The notes: generated by a model from the letters alone, not told the origin. A DNA stretch of 13,983 nucleotides from an uncultured Micrococcales bacterium (GCA_903831585.1 CAIKYE010000054.1:1-13983), one strand, 5' to 3'. Counted from the first letter of the stretch, positions 1 to 8,515 are shown. Made by a program: numbers and translations.

Positions 1-1605
1 CCAGACGACATTCGTGGCACATACGCCGCCCTTGCCCACGAGAGCACAATCGCTCACCTAAAGAAAATCGGCGTGACTTCGGTTGAGCTGCTGCCGATAC
101 ATCAGATCATCTCTGAGTCGCACCTGCTAAACACGGGGCTTTTTAATTACTGGGGCTACAACTCGATCAACTTCTTTACCCCGCACCACCGCTATGCGAG
201 CCAGAGCGCTATTGAGGCCGGGCCGCAGGCAATACTCACCGAGGTCAAGACCGCGATTCGTGAATTGCATCGCAACGGCATCGAGGTTCTGCTCGACGTG
301 GTTTACAACCACACCGCCGAGGGCGGAGCTCGTGGACTCACATTCAGTTACCGAGGCATAGATGCCAGCAGCTACTACCGCCAAGACGACCTCGGCAATT
401 ATCACGACACCACCGGCTGCGGCAACTCGCTCGACTTCTCTAACCCGCAAGTTGTCGAACTTGTCATTGACTCTTTGCGCTACTGGACGAACGAGATGCA
501 GGTCGACGGTTTTAGATTCGACTTGGCAACCACTCTTGCCCGCGATGAAAACAATAGCTTCGACCCAAACCACCCGCTGCTGAAGAGAATCGTGAGCGAA
601 CCAGATTTTGCCAAATCAAAAATGATTGTCGAACCATGGGATGTTGGCCTCGGCGGTTGGCAAACCGGAGGGTTTCCTGATCGCTTCAGCGAGTGGAACG
701 ACCGCTACCGTGACAGCATTCGCAGATTTTGGTTGAGCGATGTGGCTGATGCTCGAATCAGCGGCAATCACGGAAATGGAATAGCAGAACTGGCCACCCG
801 ACTTTCGGGTTCGCGCGATATCGTCGATGGCCCGAGCGGGCCGCTCGGCACGCTTAACTTCATCACCGCGCACGATGGTTTCACACTTCACGATCTAGTG
901 AGCTATAACGTGAAACACAATCAGGTGAACGGCGAAAGTAACCGCGACGGCACAAACAACAATCACTCGTTCAATCACGGTGGCGAAGGCGAACAGGTTG
1001 ACTCCGAGACTCTGACCCAGCGCCGTCGAGCAATGCGCAACCTGATGGCGACGATGCTGTTTTCGGCTGGAATACCGATGATCACCGCCGGTGACGAACG
1101 GGCAAAGACTCAACTCGGCAATAACAACGCATACTGCCAAGACACCGTTTTGAGTTGGGTCAACTGGCAATTGACCGGGCATCAGAGCGACTTCGAAGAC
1201 ACTGTTGCTTACCTGGTCAAACTTCGCCATGACAATGCTGTGCTGAGACCCAAGAACTTCAACAACTTCGAAGAGGCCACAGCAGAGTCTGATCTGGCCC
1301 GCTGGTACAACGTATTCGGTGAGATTTTGACCGAAGACGACTGGAAGAGCCCCGAAAAACGATCTTTTGCGAAACTCGGCAAGAGTGTTGCGGGTTCGGG
1401 TGATTTCAACCAGCTGCTGCTTGTGGTTCACGCAACCGATGATGAAATCGAGTTCACGCTGTCTGAAGAAATCGATTCGGAGGGCTTCGAATTGCTTTGG
1501 GATAGCGCCATCGAGAACCCGAATGAGCTAAAGACTTCGAAGGCCAAACCCGGTGACGTTTTGAATCTTTCGCCCATGACCATCAGGCTTTATAAGGTTC
1601 TCTAA
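1..1605 (+). CDS. glgX: Glycogen debranching enzyme GlgX, 5'-truncated by window edge
   Basis: Hydrolyses alpha-1,6 branches of glycogen or limit dextrin in the cytoplasm (GH13 isoamylase-type). The frame is open from base 1 with no start, so roughly the first 170-200 residues (the N-terminal CBM48-like part) lie outside; 534 codons are visible. The GTG at 73 is an internal Val, because the conserved GlgX sequence around 'RGTYAALAHE' precedes it in frame. The catalytic triad is intact: nucleophile Asp in DGFRFDLA (codon 520-522), acid/base Glu in IVEPWDVG (631-633) and transition-state Asp in FITAHDGF (874-876). The GlgX-typical block NGESNRDGTNNN and the AGDERAKTQLGNNNAYCQD segment follow, then a C-terminal beta domain. 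It is 43 bases upstream of glgE on the same strand, which suggests a shared glucan function. TreX-type debranching enzymes in trehalose operons are close relatives, but the glgE-glgB neighbours favour GlgX. Confidence 0.93.
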   Translation, partial: PDDIRGTYAALAHESTIAHLKKIGVTSVELLPIHQIISESHLLNTGLFNYWGYNSINFFTPHHRYASQSAIEAGPQAILTEVKTAIRELHRNGIEVLLDVVYNHTAEGGARGLTFSYRGIDASSYYRQDDLGNYHDTTGCGNSLDFSNPQVVELVIDSLRYWTNEMQVDGFRFDLATTLARDENNSFDPNHPLLKRIVSEPDFAKSKMIVEPWDVGLGGWQTGGFPDRFSEWNDRYRDSIRRFWLSDVADARISGNHGNGIAELATRLSGSRDIVDGPSGPLGTLNFITAHDGFTLHDLVSYNVKHNQVNGESNRDGTNNNHSFNHGGEGEQVDSETLTQRRRAMRNLMATMLFSAGIPMITAGDERAKTQLGNNNAYCQDTVLSWVNWQLTGHQSDFEDTVAYLVKLRHDNAVLRPKNFNNFEEATAESDLARWYNVFGEILTEDDWKSPEKRSFAKLGKSVAGSGDFNQLLLVVHATDDEIEFTLSEEIDSEGFELLWDSAIENPNELKTSKAKPGDVLNLSPMTIRLYKVL

Positions 1606-1636
1606 ATTCGGAATGGTCGCCCAGCCGATTGATGAC

Positions 1637-1642
1637 TACCCT
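1637..1642 (+). promoter_or_regulatory. Putative -10 element for leaderless glgE
   Basis: TACCCT fits the TAnnnT pattern and lies six bases before the GTG start of glgE at 1649. That spacing would place transcription start at or next to the start codon, as in leaderless mRNAs that are common in Actinomycetota. No Shine-Dalgarno sequence is visible before the GTG, which agrees with this. No convincing -35 box is seen. This is pattern matching only. Confidence 0.35.
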
Positions 1643-1648
1643 TGACCT

Positions 1649-3673
1649 GTGGGCAAGTCCAAATCAAATCCGATCGAGCATGATGCGCTAATCGGTCGCC
1701 TGCCAATTACCTCGGTAACGCCGGTCGTCGATGGTGGCGACTATCCGGCCAAAGCCTTCGTCGGCGAAGTGATTCCCTTCAGTGCGGTGGTCTTTCGCGA
1801 GGGTCACGATGCTCTCGGTGTCGAACTAATTCTCACCTCACCCACCGCCAAGGTGTCAGTGCACCGCATGCGACCGGGCGCAGCCGGTTCAGACTCGTGG
1901 CACGCGGTTGCCCAACTCACCGAAAAGGGTGATTACAAGTTTCAGATTCGAGCCTTTGGCGATGATTTCGAAACCTGGCACCACAGCGCCACGGTAAAGA
2001 TCGCAATCGGTGTCGACGAAGAACTCATGATGCTAGAGGGTGTTGCCTTGTTTGCGAACGCCGCGGCCGAGTCAGAGCGCTCTGCAGTCGAAGCAAAGAA
2101 GCTGGTCGAGCTCGCCGAGAAACTGAGCGATAAGTCGAAATCGGCTAAGGCCCGCCTTGCCGAGGCAGAAGCGCCGGCGGTTCTAAAACAAATGACACAG
2201 AACCCAATTCGCAGTTTGGTAACTCTCAGCGATGTTTACACCATCAAGTGCGAGCGTGAGTTTGCAGGTGCGGCAGCCTGGTACGAGTTCTTTCCGCGCA
2301 GCGAAGGCGCGGTTCTCGACCCGAAGACCAAGACCTGGACCTCTGGAAACTTCAAGACCGCAGCCAAGCGTTTGGTTGCGGTTGCCGAGATGGGTTTCCA
2401 AATCGTTTACCTGCCGCCAATCCATCCGATTGGCACAGCCTTTCGCAAGGGGCCGAACAACTCGCTAAACGCAGCCAGCGGCGACCCCGGTTCGCCATGG
2501 GCAATTGGCAACGAGGCCGGCGGTCACGATGCGATACACCCAGATCTCGGCAACGAGAAAGATTTCAAAGACTTTGTGAAAAAGGCCAAAGACCTAGGGC
2601 TCGAGATTGCGCTCGACCTGGCGCTGCAGGCCTCACCAGATCATCCGTGGGTTAAATCAAACCCAGAGTGGTTCACCACGAGGGCAGACGGCACGATTGC
2701 CTACGCCGAAAACCCGCCGAAGAAATATCAAGACATCTTTCCGATCAATTTTGACAACGACCGAGACGGAATCTATCTAGAGGTGCTTCGGGTGGTTAAA
2801 CACTGGATTTCTCTCGGGGTCAAGGTGTTCAGGGTCGATAACCCGCACACCAAGCCGGTGAATTTTTGGCAGTGGCTAATCGCCGAAGTGAACGCCGAAT
2901 TTGAAGATGTCATCTTCTTGGCCGAGGCGTTTACTCGCCCAGCCATGATGCACACGCTCGGCAAGATCGGCTTTCAACAGAGTTACACCTACTACACCTG
3001 GCGAAACAGCAAGGCAGAGCTCGAGAGTTACCTGAAGGAGCTATCGCGAGAAACCGCCGACTTCTTCAGACCTAACCTCTGGGTCAGCACACCTGACATT
3101 CTTACCGAATACCTTCAGTTCGGCGGCCCAGCCGGTCACAAGATTCGCGCAATCGTTGCGGCGATGGCTGGCGCGAGTTGGGGAATGTACAGCGGCTTCG
3201 AATTGGTTGAATCGGTCGCGAGACCAGGGGCAGAAGAGCACATCGACAGCGAGAAGTATGAATACAAGCCTCGCGACTTCAAGGCTGCCGAAAAGAACGG
3301 TCGCTCGATTGCTCCACTGATATCGAAACTGAATGATGCCCGTGCCGAACATCCCGCTCTGAGACAACTTCGCAACATTGAAATTCACTCGAGCGACGAC
3401 AATTCGATTTTGGTTTTCAGCAAGCACCTTGCGGCCGAACACAGCCCGAGCGGCAAAGATGACACGGTGATTGTGGTTGTCAATGTCGACCCGCACTCGG
3501 TTCGCGAAACTACTGTTCACCTAGACCTGGCAAAACTCTCGATCGACTCAGATACCTTCGAGGTGCGAGATTTGCTTACCGAAAAAAAATTCACCTGGGG
3601 TGCAAGCAACTACGTGCGACTAGACCCGCGCGAAGAACCCGCCCACATTCTCTACGTGACGAAGCGAAACTAA
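1649..3673 (+). CDS. glgE: Alpha-1,4-glucan:maltose-1-phosphate maltosyltransferase GlgE
   Basis: Transfers maltosyl units from alpha-maltose 1-phosphate to the non-reducing ends of alpha-1,4-glucans (GH13_3), a cytoplasmic step of the actinobacterial GlgE route. The 674 residues match the usual family length. The N-terminus contains the family-like GRLPITSVTPVV and VVFREGHDALG blocks. Catalytic residues are visible: nucleophile Asp397 in FRVDNPHTKP, Glu426 in FLAEAFTRP and Asp483 in STPDILTEYLQFGG. Their spacing matches Asp394/Glu423/Asp480 of the Streptomyces enzyme. The C-terminal beta domain ends in a typical 'HILYV' strand. The GTG start at 1649 is supported by alignment of the first conserved block about 15 residues later; it has no Shine-Dalgarno and may be leaderless. 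The stop TAA abuts the ATG of glgB directly, so the two are probably co-transcribed. No TreS, Pep2/Mak or GlgM gene, which would supply its substrate, is in the window. Confidence 0.96.
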   Translation: MGKSKSNPIEHDALIGRLPITSVTPVVDGGDYPAKAFVGEVIPFSAVVFREGHDALGVELILTSPTAKVSVHRMRPGAAGSDSWHAVAQLTEKGDYKFQIRAFGDDFETWHHSATVKIAIGVDEELMMLEGVALFANAAAESERSAVEAKKLVELAEKLSDKSKSAKARLAEAEAPAVLKQMTQNPIRSLVTLSDVYTIKCEREFAGAAAWYEFFPRSEGAVLDPKTKTWTSGNFKTAAKRLVAVAEMGFQIVYLPPIHPIGTAFRKGPNNSLNAASGDPGSPWAIGNEAGGHDAIHPDLGNEKDFKDFVKKAKDLGLEIALDLALQASPDHPWVKSNPEWFTTRADGTIAYAENPPKKYQDIFPINFDNDRDGIYLEVLRVVKHWISLGVKVFRVDNPHTKPVNFWQWLIAEVNAEFEDVIFLAEAFTRPAMMHTLGKIGFQQSYTYYTWRNSKAELESYLKELSRETADFFRPNLWVSTPDILTEYLQFGGPAGHKIRAIVAAMAGASWGMYSGFELVESVARPGAEEHIDSEKYEYKPRDFKAAEKNGRSIAPLISKLNDARAEHPALRQLRNIEIHSSDDNSILVFSKHLAAEHSPSGKDDTVIVVVNVDPHSVRETTVHLDLAKLSIDSDTFEVRDLLTEKKFTWGASNYVRLDPREEPAHILYVTKRN

Positions 3674-5881
3674 ATGCTCTTCGGCAAGAAAGACGTTACG
3701 TTGCCGCAGCTCGATCAAGAGACTGTTGCAAAAGTAACATCGGGCTCTTCGCACGAACCGCACTCGGTCTTGGGCGCTCACGCTCATGATGGCGGCTGGA
3801 TAATTCGAACTCTCAAGCCACTGGCCACAAAGGTATTCGCCCAACTTGAAGGTTCGATTCAGGTCGAACTAGAGCATCTCGATAACGGTCTGTTTCAAGG
3901 ATTCGTCAAAACCAAGCAGGTGCCCGACTACAGAATCGTGGCTCACTATTTGGAAAACGGCAAGGTTACAGAGTGGCTTACCGACGACCCTTATCACTAC
4001 CTGCCAACCGTCGGCGAAGTCGACCTGCACCTGATTGCCGAAGGTCGCCACGAAGAACTCTGGAAGGCACTTGGTTCGCAGGTTAGAACCATCGATGGCA
4101 GCCTCGGCGGCAGCACCGGAACCAGCTTTGCCGTCTGGGCCCCAAATGCCCTCGCGGTTCGAGTGGCCGGAGACTTCAATCATTGGAATGGCGTCGGGCA
4201 CTCGATGCGGGCTATGGGCTCTAGCGGGGTCTGGGAGATTTTCATTCCGGGGCTGGCCGCCGGCACCAAATACAAATACGACATTCTGACCAAATCCAAT
4301 AGCTGGATTACCAAAATCGACCCGATGGCCCGTCACACCGAGACTCCCCCGGCAACAGCCTCGGTGGTCACCGAGTCTTTTCACAAGTGGGACGACGGCA
4401 CTTGGTTAGACCAGCGAGCAAAACGCGATGTTCTAAAATCGCCCATGTCGATATACGAGTTGCACGTGGGTTCGTGGAGAAAAAACCTCAGCTACCGAGG
4501 CCTCGCAGAAGAACTGATTCCCTATGTTCTAGAACTCGGCTTTACCCATGTCGAGTTCATGCCGCTGGCAGAACACCCATTTGCACCTTCGTGGGGTTAT
4601 CAAGTAACCGGATACTATGCGCCAACCTCGCGTTTCGGTTCTCCAGACGATCTCAAGTTTTTGATTGACGCTTTGCACAATGCAGGTATCGGTGTGATTC
4701 TCGACTGGGTACCCGCACACTTTCCGAAAGATGACTGGGCCTTAGCGCGTTACGACGGCGAGCCACTATACGAGCACGCAGATCCGCGTCGAGGTGAGCA
4801 CCCCGACTGGGGAACCTACATCTTTGATTTCGGTAGAACAGAAGTTAGAAACTTCTTAGTGGCCAACGCTCTCTATTGGTTCGAAGAGTTTCACATCGAC
4901 GGTCTGCGCGTCGATGCGGTCGCTTCGATGTTGTATCTCGACTATTCACGCGAGGGCAACGACTGGTTGCCGAACGAATTCGGTGGTCGCGAGAATCTTG
5001 ATGCAATCAAGTTCATGCAAGAAACAAACGCAACTGCTTATCGCCGCAACCCCGGCATCATGATGATTGCCGAAGAGTCAACCAGTTGGGGTGGCGTTAG
5101 CTCACCGACTGACGGTGGCGGCCTCGGCTATGGCTTCAAGTGGAACATGGGCTGGATGAACGACTCCCTGCGTTACATCGAAAAAGACCCGGCTTACAGA
5201 GCCCATCACCACGGCGAACTAACTTTTTCGATGCTCTACGCATACGACGAGAAATTCATTTTGCCGATCAGTCACGATGAAGTCGTTCACGGCAAAGGGT
5301 CATTGCTCAGCAAGATGCCGGGCGACCGTTGGCAGCAGCTGGCAAACGTACGCGCCTATCTGGCTTACATGTGGTCGCATCCGGGCAAGCAGCTCTTGTT
5401 TATGGGAAGCGAATTCGGGCAGCAATCCGAGTGGAACCAAGAGCACGGTCTCGAGTGGTGGATTCTCGAGCAGCCAAGCCACCAGGCCCTCAAGACGCTG
5501 GTTTCGACCCTGAACCGCCTCTACCTAGAAAACCCGGCCATGTGGCAGCTAGACCACGCACAGGGCGGTTTCACCTGGATCGACGGCGGTGCCGCAGAGT
5601 CAAATGTGTTGACCTTCTTGCGCTGGGACGAATCGGGCAATCCGATTGCGGTAGCCATCAACTTTGCCGGTCACCCCCACTACGACTGGGCCTTGGGTTT
5701 GCCATTCGCTGGTGAGTGGCAAGAGATTTTGAACACCGATGCGCAGCAATTCGGCGGTTCGGGAGTTGGCAACCTCGGTTCGGTTCGAGCCAGTCACGAG
5801 GGCACCCACGGTCAGCCGCACTCGGCCAGGGTCAACCTGCCGCCGCTTGGCGCAATCTGGTTGAAGCCTAAAAAGAACTAA
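3674..5881 (+). CDS. glgB: 1,4-alpha-glucan branching enzyme GlgB
   Basis: Cuts alpha-1,4 chains and rejoins them through alpha-1,6 links to make branch points; it acts on the linear glucan made by GlgE (GH13_9). It is 735 residues long, normal for actinobacterial GlgB. Residues about 20-110 form the N1 module (HEPHSVLGAH), about 140-230 the CBM48 (FAVWAPNALAVRVAGDFN), then the catalytic barrel. The triad is Asp414 in HIDGLRVDAV, Glu467 in MMIAEESTSW and Asp535 in ISHDEVVHGKGS; the spacings (53 and 121) equal those of Asp405/Glu458/Asp526 in E. coli GlgB. The C-terminal beta domain ends with the usual PPLGAIWL. The ATG follows the glgE stop with no gap and no clear ribosome site, suggesting translational coupling. 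The stop overlaps that of the convergent gene at 5878. Confidence 0.97.
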   Translation: MLFGKKDVTLPQLDQETVAKVTSGSSHEPHSVLGAHAHDGGWIIRTLKPLATKVFAQLEGSIQVELEHLDNGLFQGFVKTKQVPDYRIVAHYLENGKVTEWLTDDPYHYLPTVGEVDLHLIAEGRHEELWKALGSQVRTIDGSLGGSTGTSFAVWAPNALAVRVAGDFNHWNGVGHSMRAMGSSGVWEIFIPGLAAGTKYKYDILTKSNSWITKIDPMARHTETPPATASVVTESFHKWDDGTWLDQRAKRDVLKSPMSIYELHVGSWRKNLSYRGLAEELIPYVLELGFTHVEFMPLAEHPFAPSWGYQVTGYYAPTSRFGSPDDLKFLIDALHNAGIGVILDWVPAHFPKDDWALARYDGEPLYEHADPRRGEHPDWGTYIFDFGRTEVRNFLVANALYWFEEFHIDGLRVDAVASMLYLDYSREGNDWLPNEFGGRENLDAIKFMQETNATAYRRNPGIMMIAEESTSWGGVSSPTDGGGLGYGFKWNMGWMNDSLRYIEKDPAYRAHHHGELTFSMLYAYDEKFILPISHDEVVHGKGSLLSKMPGDRWQQLANVRAYLAYMWSHPGKQLLFMGSEFGQQSEWNQEHGLEWWILEQPSHQALKTLVSTLNRLYLENPAMWQLDHAQGGFTWIDGGAAESNVLTFLRWDESGNPIAVAINFAGHPHYDWALGLPFAGEWQEILNTDAQQFGGSGVGNLGSVRASHEGTHGQPHSARVNLPPLGAIWLKPKKN

Positions 5882-6810
5882 AAGAGCATTGAGGTTAGTC
5901 GGTTTCTAGCCGCAACCACATCTGGCGTAGTCTTGCCAACAATTTCGAAATACTGCAATAGACGTTCACGCATCACGTTTTTGTCGTCTTGGCTTGCCTC
6001 TGCAAAATTCACCAGAAGCGCCTCGAAGGCATCGGCATAGTCGCCAATCGCGAGCAGTGCGTCTGAAGCCATTAGCAACTCATCGAAGTTCTGCGGCGGA
6101 TTGTTCAAAACTTTGTCAACATCGACACCTTCAAGACGAAGTAAGAGTTCTGCCTGAGCAACACCGGCAGCTGCAATCGGATCGCTGGGGGTCTCGTTGA
6201 GAATCTGCTGATACTGAGCCTTTGCCTCGGCATAAGAACCAGAATTCAAAAGTTCGACGGCAGCCTTGTGCTTCGGTGGAAGTTGCGGAGTTGTCGGCAC
6301 CGGCTCAGCGCTCTGATCAACAACCGCGGTGCCGGTGATGGCATTGTTCTCGGCAACAAGCAAAAGCTTTTCTATGACGGCCTGAATCTTGTCAAGGTCT
6401 TGATCGCCTGCAAAGAGCGGCACCGGCTGACCAGCCATCATTGCCAAAAGGGTCGCCGGCTGATTTACAGCGAAAGCCTCGACAACTCGCTGCTGCTTCT
6501 CAATCTCTAACCGGCACAGAATAACTTTGCCGCCAAAACTTGGCACAATCGATTCGAGTTTCTGGCTCAACGAAACGCTTGACTCGTCTGCTGTTGAAAA
6601 AAAATCGACTAGAACAACCAACTTGCTCGATAGTTCTAGATAGTGACGAAGGTTAACCTCGGTCAGTTCTGAGACAAGCGAGGCAACCTTCACGACAGTT
6701 GGTGCGGCGGCTTCGGCGCTCGGCAAATCCGTGGCTTTGTTTGGTGGCGGCTGTCGAAGCGACGAAAGGTCGAGGGCACCGCGAAAACTCGAAGAGAACT
6801 GATCAGACAT
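5878..6810 (-). CDS. Thioredoxin-fold/TPR co-chaperone-like protein (CnoX/YbbN type) lacking CxxC
   Basis: This 310-residue cytoplasmic protein has a low-complexity N-terminus (1-37), a thioredoxin-like fold (about 38-150) and a TPR-like helical C-terminus (about 178-305, with KAAVELLNSGSYAEAKAQYQQIL as the best repeat, then LLAIGDYADAFEALL). The architecture matches the actinobacterial YbbN/CnoX family, whose E. coli member is a holdase that hands clients to GroEL and DnaK. At the place of the thioredoxin active site after LVVLVDFF (residues 64-71) the sequence reads STADESS, with no cysteine. The only cysteine is Cys99, and a cis-Pro candidate is Pro118 in NQPATLLAMMAGQPV. It should therefore act by binding, not dithiol exchange. 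Its ATG shares one base with the stop of the upstream membrane-protein gene (TAATG), so the two are coupled. The client or partner cannot be told from the sequence. Confidence 0.85.
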   Translation of the reverse strand: MSDQFSSSFRGALDLSSLRQPPPNKATDLPSAEAAAPTVVKVASLVSELTEVNLRHYLELSSKLVVLVDFFSTADESSVSLSQKLESIVPSFGGKVILCRLEIEKQQRVVEAFAVNQPATLLAMMAGQPVPLFAGDQDLDKIQAVIEKLLLVAENNAITGTAVVDQSAEPVPTTPQLPPKHKAAVELLNSGSYAEAKAQYQQILNETPSDPIAAAGVAQAELLLRLEGVDVDKVLNNPPQNFDELLMASDALLAIGDYADAFEALLVNFAEASQDDKNVMRERLLQYFEIVGKTTPDVVAARNRLTSMLF

Positions 6811-8492
6811 TAGAGGCTCACCACGCTAATTAGTCCCTGGGTGGCTCCAAGCAGAACAATCTTGGCGCTCTCATCGACCGGCGGAACATAGAACAGGAGC
6901 ATGTCTCCGTAGATCGAGCGCACCCCTCTGGTCGAACCGGTTGCACCAAGCAACAGCTTCTCTTGGGCTCCAACCGCTACGGCAGAATTAGCCCGTTTTG
7001 GCTTGATTGTGTATCTGTCGAGCTGGTAGACGGCAACCAGGGCACCTCCGTCTGAGGTCGCCATTGAGATTACGTTCGGATTTCCGAGCAGGTGGGCATA
7101 GGCGATGTTTGCGTTATTCAACGAGGTCGCTTGTTCTTTTTGAGCCTGCGAAACCTGGCGGTAGAACTCGTTGTCCAGGTCGAAAAGCTGCGCGCTCAGG
7201 CTCGCCTGCCCGAGATTCAGCACATCACCGAAGGCTATGGGCAGCTTGTTTGGAGCAACCTTCAAGAACAGTGAAGCCGCATCAACAGGGATAGCTCCCA
7301 GTTCACTAGAAGGCACCGCAGGAATTTCAGCACCCGGCATTAGGCGAATAGTGAACCAGACCTTGTAATTACTTCTGGCACTGTCTTGCTGCATGACGAT
7401 CATCTGCGGAAGCGCGGTGTCACCCTCTTCGTCTGTCACCGCCATTGCGACTCTGGGCCACGAAGATGTTGCTGCCGGAAGATTGAACTTGATTGGTTCA
7501 GCGGCGATAGCTTGAAGGCTCGCAATTCTGGCATTGCGCGTGCGAAGAACATAGTTAGTGCTTCTAACCGCAAGTGCGGCACCGTCGAATCGCTCGGCCA
7601 AAACTCGGCGATCATTTCTTGCATCTGCTTCACGAGCAATAGCCGAGACTTCATTAAGAATTCGCTGCACCTGCGCTGCTTGAAGCGAGACTGGCTGCAC
7701 CTGATCATCGACCGTTGGTGACGCAGAAGGCTCTGGACTTGTAGCACAACCCGAAAGCAAAGTCAGGGTAAGAGCTCCACTCGTGATTGCGACAAAACCT
7801 CGAGCAGAACGCCTGCCCCGCTCTGGGCTCTGCAACACACTGCGATAGCGATAGCGCGGTGGCCTCGGGGGTTTTGGAGTCTTTCTTCGCGGACCACGAT
7901 CGATTCTCATTTTTCTGAAAGTGATGATGGTCAAGACAATCGCCACCAACAGAAAACCAAGCCCAACCCAAATCAGAATTGTTGACGGAAGCGTGTCAAA
8001 GGTTGGTGTCCAGACGATATCAATTGCCGAAGGAATCGGCGCTAAACCATTGCTAGCGATCAGCACGGCACCCTCATCAGCAGTCGTTGCCTTCAGGGAT
8101 GCCGTCAGCGCGGCATCAACCTGGGTGCGCCACAGGTCTGAGTTCTTGGGTGAGATAGAAGGTTCTTTGCCGGCGAATGTCTTTGCAACGGCCGTCTCTT
8201 CTTTTGCCACAGCAACCAGAGCCACATGAGGCGATTCGCCAACAAATGCCCTGATGTCGCTCTCTCGGCCTGTGGCTATGAACGCCTGAGGGCCACCGTC
8301 AACGGTTACCTTAATTGCACCCGGATGCATCGAAAGCACGTCGTTTGGCACGATTGCATAGGGAGCACCTGATTCAGGGGTGATCGACAAGCTGTATTGA
8401 CTCGGTGGCGCCAGAATGGTTCTCTGAGCAAGGCCGGTGAGCATGAGTATGGTCGACAGGGCAAAGAGCACGGCGGCAACTAGAAAGCGCAT
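6810..8492 (-). CDS. Polytopic membrane protein with internal lipobox (conserved actinobacterial family, function unknown)
   Basis: The protein is 560 residues from the ATG at 8492 (MRFLVAAVLF). I chose this over the upstream in-frame start at 8681 because TM1 begins here and the extra 63 residues would overlap the divergent gene. Segments: TM1 about 4-22; an extracytoplasmic domain about 30-165; TM2 about 170-191; a strongly basic, Pro-rich cytoplasmic loop 193-231 (RKMRIDRGPRRKTPKPPRPP); a third hydrophobic stretch 232-248 ending in LLSGC with Cys249 in a perfect lipobox; then an Ser/Pro-rich linker and an Ala-rich extracytoplasmic domain to 560. The N-terminal 'MRF...GxAQRT' and overall plan resemble a family I recall from Microbacteriaceae (possibly the DUF8094 group); I am unsure of that name. 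No enzymatic motif is visible. It is the first gene of a two-gene unit with the CnoX-like protein. Being beside a DivIVA-like gene and a co-chaperone suggests an envelope role, but this is inference. Confidence 0.8.
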   Translation of the reverse strand: MRFLVAAVLFALSTILMLTGLAQRTILAPPSQYSLSITPESGAPYAIVPNDVLSMHPGAIKVTVDGGPQAFIATGRESDIRAFVGESPHVALVAVAKEETAVAKTFAGKEPSISPKNSDLWRTQVDAALTASLKATTADEGAVLIASNGLAPIPSAIDIVWTPTFDTLPSTILIWVGLGFLLVAIVLTIITFRKMRIDRGPRRKTPKPPRPPRYRYRSVLQSPERGRRSARGFVAITSGALTLTLLSGCATSPEPSASPTVDDQVQPVSLQAAQVQRILNEVSAIAREADARNDRRVLAERFDGAALAVRSTNYVLRTRNARIASLQAIAAEPIKFNLPAATSSWPRVAMAVTDEEGDTALPQMIVMQQDSARSNYKVWFTIRLMPGAEIPAVPSSELGAIPVDAASLFLKVAPNKLPIAFGDVLNLGQASLSAQLFDLDNEFYRQVSQAQKEQATSLNNANIAYAHLLGNPNVISMATSDGGALVAVYQLDRYTIKPKRANSAVAVGAQEKLLLGATGSTRGVRSIYGDMLLFYVPPVDESAKIVLLGATQGLISVVSL

Positions 8493-8509
8493 GCAAATTC
8501 CAATCCGAC

Positions 8510-8515
8510 TAAACT
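8510..8515 (+). promoter_or_regulatory. Putative -10 element for the DivIVA-like/AI-2E operon
   Basis: TAAACT fits TAnnnT and lies in the 36-base divergent gap, 13 bases before the ATG at 8529. Transcription would begin near 8522, leaving a leader of about seven bases that contains only part of the weak GAAGG ribosome site at 8520-8524. No -35 hexamer is recognisable at 16-18 bases upstream. Low certainty. Confidence 0.35.

Noticed and set aside
73..75. GTG at 73 as the start of glgX
   Set aside because: The frame is open to base 1 and the preceding residues match conserved GlgX sequence, so the gene is cut by the window edge.
895..1431. 178-codon open frame on the minus strand inside glgX
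   Set aside because: It lies opposite a gene with an intact catalytic triad, shows no recognisable domain, and its composition looks like a shadow of the real frame.
1606..1648. Terminator between glgX and glgE
   Set aside because: I could not find a convincing stem-loop or T tract in the 43-base gap.
3041..3520. 159-codon open frame on the minus strand inside glgE
   Set aside because: It is antisense to the conserved GlgE catalytic region and has no domain of its own.
3869..4384. 171-codon open frame on the minus strand inside glgB
   Set aside because: It is antisense to the conserved N1/CBM48 region of glgB, with no ribosome site or domain; a shadow frame.
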